Origin: JAKORR01 sp964608495
GTDB lineage: Bacteria; Armatimonadota; Zipacnadia; Zipacnadales; FEN-943
NCBI GenBank assembly: GCA_964608495.1
Contig: CAZSOQ010000320.1
Span: 1-5,098 of the forward strand
Direction of reading: 5' to 3'
Length of the DNA: 5,098 nt
Shown here: positions 1-5,098 of the stretch, in pieces
Numbering within the stretch: position 1 is the stretch's first letter
How the letters are laid out: each line of letters opens with the position of its first letter
The notes under the pieces: model-generated
Databases searched by the model: none
What the model saw: only the letters and a program-made list of their open reading frames with translations
What the model was told of the DNA's origin: nothing
Translations under genes and position numbers: made by a program

Positions 1-93
1 CCATACCTCCCGGGTAACGAGACGGCTACAGCCAAGGCCCGGCGGGAGGCGCCGGGCCTTGGCTGTAGCCGTCTCGTTACCCGGGAGGTATGG
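1..93. repeat. Perfect 44-bp inverted repeat (fold-back) at the left edge
   Basis: Bases 1-44 are the exact reverse complement of bases 50-93, separated by the 5-base loop GGAGG (45-49). There is no mismatch in 44 pairs, and the repeat begins at the very first base of the window. The right arm runs smoothly into the first gene and contains its ribosome binding site, so the right arm is likely the genuine chromosomal copy and the left arm the added one. Perfect long arms with a tiny loop ending flush with a sequence end are typical of assembly or amplification fold-back. The alternative is a real hairpin that would pair away the Shine-Dalgarno sequence. It is not a standard rho-independent terminator: the stem is far too long and no T-tract follows. 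Confidence 0.97.
83..88 (+). promoter_or_regulatory. Shine-Dalgarno sequence for the metallophosphoesterase gene
   Basis: GGGAGG lies nine bases before the ATG at 98, a normal spacing and a good match to the anti-Shine-Dalgarno end of 16S rRNA. It supports ATG 98 over the earlier in-frame TTG at 59, which sits inside the inverted repeat and would put 13 extra residues in front of a clear signal peptide. The site lies within the right arm of the inverted repeat, so in a transcript beginning upstream of base 1 it would be base-paired. Confidence 0.7.
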
Positions 94-97
94 GGAC

Positions 98-2884
98 ATG
101 CACCGCAACCTGACTCCCATCGCCGCGGTAGTCCTGGCGCTGATCGGCGCCTCGGCCGTGGCGTGGGCCCAGCCGGGACCGCCGCCGCCCGTCGCCTACT
201 GGCCCATGGACGACGGCGCGGGCGCGACGGCGCGCGATGCCTCGGGCAAGGGGCACGACCTGTCCCTGACGTCGCCCGCCTGGGTGGATGGCGCGGTGGG
301 CAAGGCGTTGTGCTTCGACGGCAGGACGACCGCCGCCGTCACGCCCTCCGCGCCCGACTTGCGGCCCACGAAGGCGGTGACGGTGGAGGCCTGGGTCCGG
401 GTGGACGAGTTGCCCGCCAACGCCGAGGGCATCGGCATCGTCAGCGCCGGCAATTCCTACCTCCTGCGCATCAGCGGCACCACGCCCTCCTTCCACATCT
501 TCACCACCCAGTGGGGGCCCGTGATGGCCGAAGGCAGCCTGCGCACCGCCCGGTGGTATCACCTCGTCGGCACCTACGACGGCCGCGAAATGCGCATCTA
601 CGTCAACGGCGAGCCCTCGGGCGCCAGAGAGCGCACCGGCGACATCAACGTCTCGACCGACCGGCTCGTCCTCGGCCGCCAGGTCAGCCCCCTCATCGGC
701 TGCGTAGATGAGGTGCGTATCTACCCCGCGGCTCTCTCGCCGGAGCAGGTGGCCGCGGCCTTCTCGCAGTCGCGCGCCAGGCTCGCGGCGGGCGTGACGC
801 CGGGCACGCTCATGGAGCCCTTCGAGGACCTCTTCGGCCTCACGCGGCACAACCCGGCACCCCAGCCGACGCTCGACCACCTGGCCCCCGCCGACCTCAC
901 CTTCTGCGTTATCACCGACACCCACATCGGCACGCGCGAGGAAGAGCAGCGCTACTGCCACAACTGGCGCGTCGAGGAGACGATACGCCAGATCAACGGC
1001 CTCAGGCCCGACTTCGTCGTCAACTGCGGCGACATCATCACCGCCTTCCCCTTCCACGAGCAGTATGAGGGCCAATGCCGCAATGCCGTCGAGGTGCTGA
1101 AGGGCTTCACCGTGCCCGTCCACCTGGCGCCCGGCAACCACGACGTGGGCAACCAGCGCAACATGCGGGTCTGGGACGACCAGTGGCTGGGGCGCGTGAA
1201 GATCACGCTCGAGGACATGCTCGTCAGCCGCCCGCGGCTCGACGTGTACCGCAGGTACTTCGGCAAAGACTTCTACAGCTTCGAGCAGGGCGGCTGCTGC
1301 TTCATTATCCTCAACGACCAGCTCTGCAACAGCGGCCTCGAGGCCGAGCAGGAGCAGGAGACATGGCTGGCGGCGGAGCTGGAGAAGGGCCGCGCGGCCA
1401 GGGCGACCTTCGTGTTCGCCCACAACCCGCTCTTCTGGAACCGGCCCGACGAGCCCGGCCCGAAGAACTACGAGCCGGTGCTGGAGCCGGCCCGCGGCCG
1501 TCTGCTCGCCCTGCTGCGGCGCTATCCGGGCACGGTCTTCTACGCCGGCCACACGCACTTCGACATCACCAACGACTACGACGGCCTGCACCTGCGCACC
1601 ATCAACTCGACCACCTTCAATCGCAACTACAGGGGTGCGGAGCAGGGAATCCCCGGCGACGCCGAGGTCTACAACCCCTACAAGGTCGGCTTCCTGGTCG
1701 TGCGCGTACGTGGCCGCGAGCCGCACGAAAGCTGGGTGCCCCTCTACTGGCAGGTGGGAGCGCCGCCGCCGGAGCTGGCGGAGCTGGCGGCGGGGAGGCT
1801 GGTGGGCCGGCCTTCCACCGAGGCCGCCCAGGGCATCCTCGGCATTGCCACCATGCCGCCCCCCTCCTTCTCCTACGGCGCCGACGGTCGCGAGACGGTC
1901 AACGACCACCGCTGGCGGCTGGTCGAGGCGCTGGGGTCCCAGTGGCTCCGGCTGGCGCGCCTGCCGGCGAACGACGAGGAGTGGACTGCCCTTGACCGCG
2001 GCCTGACTCTTGGCCGGCCCCGCGCAGTGAAGCTCGCGGTGCCCCTGCCGGCCGACGAGGCGCCGATGGCCGAGGCCTGGTCGCGGCTTAAGAAGCACGC
2101 TGCGGCCCTAGACGCCGTGGTCGTGGCCAACGGCGCCGCGGCCGACCCCAACGCCCCGCTAAGCTCCTGGCGCACGGAGGGCACGCCGGCCGACTGGGCG
2201 GCTGCCTGCGACCGTGCCCGCGCGCTGGCGGGTCCCGCCGCCAGGATCGTCGTCTCGCGCCTGCCCCTGCTCGGCCCGAACGCGGTCGAGGCCCTTGGCG
2301 CCGCGGCCGCGGCCCTGGCGGGCAAGGCCGACGGCCTGGCGGTGTGGATGTCGGTCCAGGAGGCGCCCGAGGAGAGCATACTCCGCGCCCTCCTGGAGGC
2401 CGCCAGCGCCGTGCGCGACCACGGCCTCGACCTCTGGCTCGACACGGCCTCGTGGCAGACGGTGGACGAGCCCCTCCGCAGCGCCTACTTCCTGCGCCTG
2501 CTGGCCCTGTGCCAGTGGCAGCACGTGCCCGTCTTCTGGTGGATCGGCTCCAGCGCCGGGGGCCTGCTCGACGGTCGCTGGGACCCCACGCCCCTACACT
2601 ATGCCGCCCAGTCCTGGCAGGCGGTCGTGGACCCACCGGCCACGGCCCTCGAGGCGAAGATGAGCGCGGACCAAATCGAGATCCGGTGGCGGGACGCCCG
2701 CGGGCGCCGCTACCTGGTCTGGTGGCGCCCGTCCGGCGACTTCAGCGTCGGCCCGACGCACACGGGCATCGAGGTGCCGGCCGGTGCGCTCGTCGCGGAC
2801 CCCCTGCACGGGCGCCTGCTCACGCGACCCGCCTCGGGCAGGCTCCCCGTCTGCTCGTGGCCCCTGGTGGCCCGGGCCGATTGA
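98..2884 (+). CDS. Exported LamG–metallophosphoesterase protein with a degenerate glycosidase-like C-terminal barrel
   Basis: This 928-residue protein is probably an exported phosphoesterase of unknown substrate. Residues 1-24 form a signal peptide: a short HRN n-region, a hydrophobic core, and an AWA cleavage site before Q25. Residues ~32-225 are an LamG/concanavalin-A-like sandwich, with VAYWPMDD near its start, WYHLVGTYDG in the middle and CVDEVRIY near its end. Residues ~268-550 are a calcineurin-like metallophosphoesterase with all expected metal or active-site motifs: D274-x-H276, G-D312, G-N347-H348-D349, H442 in AHNPLF and GHTH 484-487. It should therefore be catalytically competent. 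A Pro/Ala-rich linker leads to residues ~579-850, which resemble a GH-A (beta/alpha)8 glycosidase barrel, then a small beta-domain to the end. In the barrel, the usual catalytic Asn-Glu appears as N678-G679, and the second-glutamate strand reads LDTASW (781-786), so it looks inactive. The domain order and the phosphoesterase are firm; the barrel assignment is by eye. The start at 98 is chosen from the ribosome binding site and signal peptide. The gene converges on the downstream gene and is not in an operon with it. Confidence 0.9.
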   Translation: MHRNLTPIAAVVLALIGASAVAWAQPGPPPPVAYWPMDDGAGATARDASGKGHDLSLTSPAWVDGAVGKALCFDGRTTAAVTPSAPDLRPTKAVTVEAWVRVDELPANAEGIGIVSAGNSYLLRISGTTPSFHIFTTQWGPVMAEGSLRTARWYHLVGTYDGREMRIYVNGEPSGARERTGDINVSTDRLVLGRQVSPLIGCVDEVRIYPAALSPEQVAAAFSQSRARLAAGVTPGTLMEPFEDLFGLTRHNPAPQPTLDHLAPADLTFCVITDTHIGTREEEQRYCHNWRVEETIRQINGLRPDFVVNCGDIITAFPFHEQYEGQCRNAVEVLKGFTVPVHLAPGNHDVGNQRNMRVWDDQWLGRVKITLEDMLVSRPRLDVYRRYFGKDFYSFEQGGCCFIILNDQLCNSGLEAEQEQETWLAAELEKGRAARATFVFAHNPLFWNRPDEPGPKNYEPVLEPARGRLLALLRRYPGTVFYAGHTHFDITNDYDGLHLRTINSTTFNRNYRGAEQGIPGDAEVYNPYKVGFLVVRVRGREPHESWVPLYWQVGAPPPELAELAAGRLVGRPSTEAAQGILGIATMPPPSFSYGADGRETVNDHRWRLVEALGSQWLRLARLPANDEEWTALDRGLTLGRPRAVKLAVPLPADEAPMAEAWSRLKKHAAALDAVVVANGAAADPNAPLSSWRTEGTPADWAAACDRARALAGPAARIVVSRLPLLGPNAVEALGAAAAALAGKADGLAVWMSVQEAPEESILRALLEAASAVRDHGLDLWLDTASWQTVDEPLRSAYFLRLLALCQWQHVPVFWWIGSSAGGLLDGRWDPTPLHYAAQSWQAVVDPPATALEAKMSADQIEIRWRDARGRRYLVWWRPSGDFSVGPTHTGIEVPAGALVADPLHGRLLTRPASGRLPVCSWPLVARAD

Positions 2885-2977
2885 CGCCTGCCCGCGACCC
2901 CGCGCCCCGGCCACGCCAATCGCCAAGCCCCCACGCCGCCGCGCAGCGAAGCGCCTCCCTCCCGGCCGCCGGCGGTG
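2885..2977. other. Short spacer between convergent genes
   Basis: This 93-base gap separates the two stop codons. It is C-rich on the plus strand. The only local symmetry I see is a 10-base palindrome, CCGCCGGCGG (2966-2975), and a weak GCGC...GCGC pairing (2941-2954). Neither is followed by a T-tract on either strand, so I do not call a rho-independent terminator. No small gene is evident. Confidence 0.6.
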
Positions 2978-5083
2978 CTACAGCCCCATCTCGTGCTGTA
3001 GGTCCTCTTCGGGTGTGGTGCGCACCATCGGCACCTCGATCACGGCGGTCTGGTAGGGGGCCAGCCCCAGGCCCACCGAGTTGTCCCTCACCCGTAGCTT
3101 CTCGCCCGACACCAGGTCCCTCAGATCCTTCAGCCGCCACGACACAGGCACCCCGGCCCCTATCACCAGCCGTGCGGTCACCGTCGTCTCGCCCGGGTTG
3201 TGCACGGCGAAGTACACGGTGCCGTCCTCCGGCCGCCCGTAGCGTTCCACCACCAGGCTCTCGGGCGTGGCCGTCGCATAGGGGATAGGCTCCCACCCAG
3301 CCGTCGTCAGGGCCCGGAAGATCGGCATGTACTTGCGGTACAGCCCGCGCACCGCCTCCAGCGGCTCCAGCTTCCCGCCGTCACCCGTCCCCGGCCACAC
3401 GGCATACACCAGCGTCCGCTGCATGGCCCTCTCCTTCTCCTCCAGCGGCACCTCTGGCTTGAGGTAGGCGTAGTTCATGTGGCTGACGGGCTTGCGGAAG
3501 GCCAGCACGCGGCAGAAGCCCAGGCGCTCAACGTCGTGGAAAGCGTCCAGGTTGCCAGCCTCGCCGGCGCCGAGCACGTCCAGCAGGTGGGCGTAGAAGC
3601 CGTGCGCATAGGGGAAGCTGTTGGCTATCACGAGCTTGCCCCGCTCGTGCATGGCCCTGGCGATCGCCTCGTACAGTTCGTAGTGCGCAAAGGCCCCGAG
3701 CTGCACCGGCCCTCCCGTCCGGAAGCTGGGCACCAGCGGGAGATCGGCCGTGGCCCAGTGCTCCCTGCGCACGCTCTCCGCGTTGTCGAAGGCGTTCCAC
3801 CCCACGCTGTCCAGATACGCCCCGTCCACCCGCTCGTCCGTCAGCGCCGGCACGCCCTCGTAGTCGAACCACAGACTCGCCCGCGACGGCTTCCCCAGCT
3901 CCGGGTCGCCGTTGCAGTTCACCGCCACGCGCTCGGGCGGCGCCGCGTGGCACGACGGCTCCCCCGGCGCCCCCAGGTACGACCGCAGCAGCGCCTGGGC
4001 TATCTCGGCGTCGGGCACGCCCTTCGGCTGCGTCACGAAGGGGTACTTGGTCAGCTCCGACAGCGGCTGGGTCGCCCGCTTCTCGACCTCGCGCAGGAAC
4101 GCCCCGGCGTCGAATCTGTTGTTCTCGCCCCAGGCCGCCGTCTTCTGCCACAGCGTGTTGGGCTCCGCGTAGGTGAGCGAATAGCCCCCGTGCCGGTCAT
4201 CGAAGGTCACCCGGTCCTCCGAGTACGGCTCCTGCTCGTGGAAGACCATCGCGAAGTCCTCGGGCTGGGGCACCTGCGTGCTCACCCACAGGTGCCAGAT
4301 CCCCTCGCGCTCGACGCGCTTGACGAAGGCCTCCGGGTACAGCTCGTAGTACCGCCGGCCGGCGGCCCGGAAGCCCCACGCCGGCTCGGGCAGCGTGCTC
4401 AGCGCCAGGCGGAACGAGGCCCGCTGCGGGAACTTCTCCGTCGCCGGCGACAGCCCCAGCTCGATCCTCGCCCCCAGCAGGCTGTGCTCCGGCGTGTAGT
4501 CGCAGAAGAACCCGACGAGGCGCGGCTGATCCAGGGGCCGCGACAGCAGCAGGCCCACTTCCCGCGAGCTCACGCAGGCCCACGGGTAGATCGAGACGAT
4601 GTGCCTGCCGTGTGGCCCTGGCAGCAGGTACGGCACCACCTTCTGGTATCGCCCGGGCTCATCAATCGTCCGCGAGGCGTTCAGGTCATCCCCCCAGCTC
4701 CATCCCTCCACCGCCATCGGCAGCGCCCATACCAGCACCACCGCCCGATCCTCTCCTCTCACATCCCGCAGCTCCCCCGTCAGGTCGAGGCGGTCCGCCC
4801 CGGGCTCGACCCTTACCTCCAGCTCCAGCCCCAGCTCCTCGCACTGCAGGCTCAGCGTCCGCCCAGTGCCCCCGGGCTTCTCCACAAAGCGGTGGTACTT
4901 AGGCTCGCGTGCCGCGTCCCACGCCCACCATCCCCCGCAGCCCGACGGGTCCGACAGCGCCACGTCCGTCCCCCCGACCTGCAGGCCGCGCACCACGCCC
5001 CCCCGGTCCATCGTCACCTGCAAGCCGTCGCGCGTCGCCACAGGGAACAGGCCGCTGGAGCGAGCCGGCGGCGCCGCCGCCAT
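2978..5083 (-). CDS. Putative TIM-barrel glycoside hydrolase, uncharacterised family (clan GH-D-like); N-terminus possibly incomplete
   Basis: This 701-residue protein (ATG at 5083-5081, TAG at 2980-2978) has the layout of a large retaining glycosidase, but I cannot place it in a named family. Residues ~10-235 are beta-rich and aromatic (GGWWAWD at 50-56), like the N-terminal sandwich of GH31/GH36/GH101-type enzymes. A helix containing YYELYPEAF (245-253) leads into a barrel at ~260-600. In it, GAYLDSVG (421-428) resembles the strand-4 nucleophile motif of these enzymes, making D425 the candidate nucleophile. KLVIAN (483-488) looks like strand 5, and LLDVLGAGE (500-508) like strand 6, offering D502 or E508 as acid/base. 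Residues ~605-685 form a C-terminal beta-domain (VYFAVHNPGETT, 623-634). No signal peptide is visible. The frame is open for five more codons to the window edge, and no ribosome binding site precedes the ATG, so the true start may lie outside. The glycosidase call is fold-level inference; the reading frame itself is secure. Confidence 0.8.
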   Translation of the reverse strand: MAAAPPARSSGLFPVATRDGLQVTMDRGGVVRGLQVGGTDVALSDPSGCGGWWAWDAAREPKYHRFVEKPGGTGRTLSLQCEELGLELEVRVEPGADRLDLTGELRDVRGEDRAVVLVWALPMAVEGWSWGDDLNASRTIDEPGRYQKVVPYLLPGPHGRHIVSIYPWACVSSREVGLLLSRPLDQPRLVGFFCDYTPEHSLLGARIELGLSPATEKFPQRASFRLALSTLPEPAWGFRAAGRRYYELYPEAFVKRVEREGIWHLWVSTQVPQPEDFAMVFHEQEPYSEDRVTFDDRHGGYSLTYAEPNTLWQKTAAWGENNRFDAGAFLREVEKRATQPLSELTKYPFVTQPKGVPDAEIAQALLRSYLGAPGEPSCHAAPPERVAVNCNGDPELGKPSRASLWFDYEGVPALTDERVDGAYLDSVGWNAFDNAESVRREHWATADLPLVPSFRTGGPVQLGAFAHYELYEAIARAMHERGKLVIANSFPYAHGFYAHLLDVLGAGEAGNLDAFHDVERLGFCRVLAFRKPVSHMNYAYLKPEVPLEEKERAMQRTLVYAVWPGTGDGGKLEPLEAVRGLYRKYMPIFRALTTAGWEPIPYATATPESLVVERYGRPEDGTVYFAVHNPGETTVTARLVIGAGVPVSWRLKDLRDLVSGEKLRVRDNSVGLGLAPYQTAVIEVPMVRTTPEEDLQHEMGL

Positions 5084-5098
5084 GTCTCGGTGCAGGGC

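Noticed and set aside
59..97. TTG at 59 as the start of the first gene
   Set aside because: It falls inside the inverted repeat, has no suitable ribosome binding site, and would add 13 residues before a well-formed signal peptide that begins at ATG 98.
1772..1789. Tandem copy of the 9-mer GAGCTGGCG
   Set aside because: Only two in-frame copies, encoding ELAELA in the linker after the phosphoesterase. This is too small to be a meaningful repeat.
77..2098. A 673-codon open frame on the minus strand opposite the first gene
   Set aside because: Long antisense frames are expected opposite GC-rich coding sequence. Its translation is rich in Arg, Gly, Ala and Val with no recognisable domain, while the plus strand carries a signal peptide and complete enzyme motifs.
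2941..2976. GC-rich palindromes in the spacer as a bidirectional terminator
   Set aside because: Stems are short or lack a loop, and no T-tract follows on either strand. Such symmetry is common by chance in DNA this GC-rich.
2344..3288. A 314-codon plus-strand frame running across the intergenic spacer
   Set aside because: The product is low-complexity and Arg/Pro/Ala-rich. It overlaps both better-supported genes in other frames and has no domain.
3528..4583. Minus-strand frames of 207 and 128 codons inside the glycosidase-like gene
   Set aside because: They are out-of-frame shadows with Arg/Gly/Ala-rich translations and no motifs.

Overview
The window is GC-rich (clearly above 60% G+C by eye) and almost entirely coding. 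It carries two long convergent genes, both for large proteins with features of carbohydrate or phosphoester handling. There are no RNA genes, no recognisable mobile element genes and no CRISPR array. The taxonomy is not decided by the sequence. High GC and large, modular, exported LamG/metallophosphoesterase proteins are common in Planctomycetota, Armatimonadota and similar environmental lineages, so an uncultured bacterium of that kind is my best guess (inference).

Left edge (1-93): a perfect inverted repeat with two 44-base arms and a 5-base loop begins exactly at base 1. Its right arm carries the Shine-Dalgarno sequence of the first gene. Starting flush with the edge makes a contig-end fold-back artefact the leading explanation, although a real hairpin over the ribosome binding site cannot be excluded.

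Bases 98-2884 (+): an exported 928-residue protein. It has a signal peptide, an LamG/concanavalin-A-like domain, a calcineurin-like metallophosphoesterase with its metal-binding motifs intact, and a C-terminal half that reads like a clan GH-A (beta/alpha)8 glycosidase barrel in which both catalytic glutamate positions appear to be lost. I infer a live phosphoesterase joined to two non-catalytic, probably glycan-binding, modules.

Bases 2885-2977: a short spacer between the converging genes, with no convincing terminator.

Bases 2978-5083 (-): a protein of at least 701 residues that resembles an uncharacterised TIM-barrel glycoside hydrolase: N-terminal beta-sandwich, barrel with a clan-GH-D-like nucleophile motif, and C-terminal beta-domain. 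Its frame stays open to the right edge, so the true N-terminus may be missing.

The genes face each other and cannot share an operon. If the neighbourhood is meaningful, the pair could serve breakdown of a phosphate-substituted polysaccharide, but that rests only on adjacency and fold-level resemblance.
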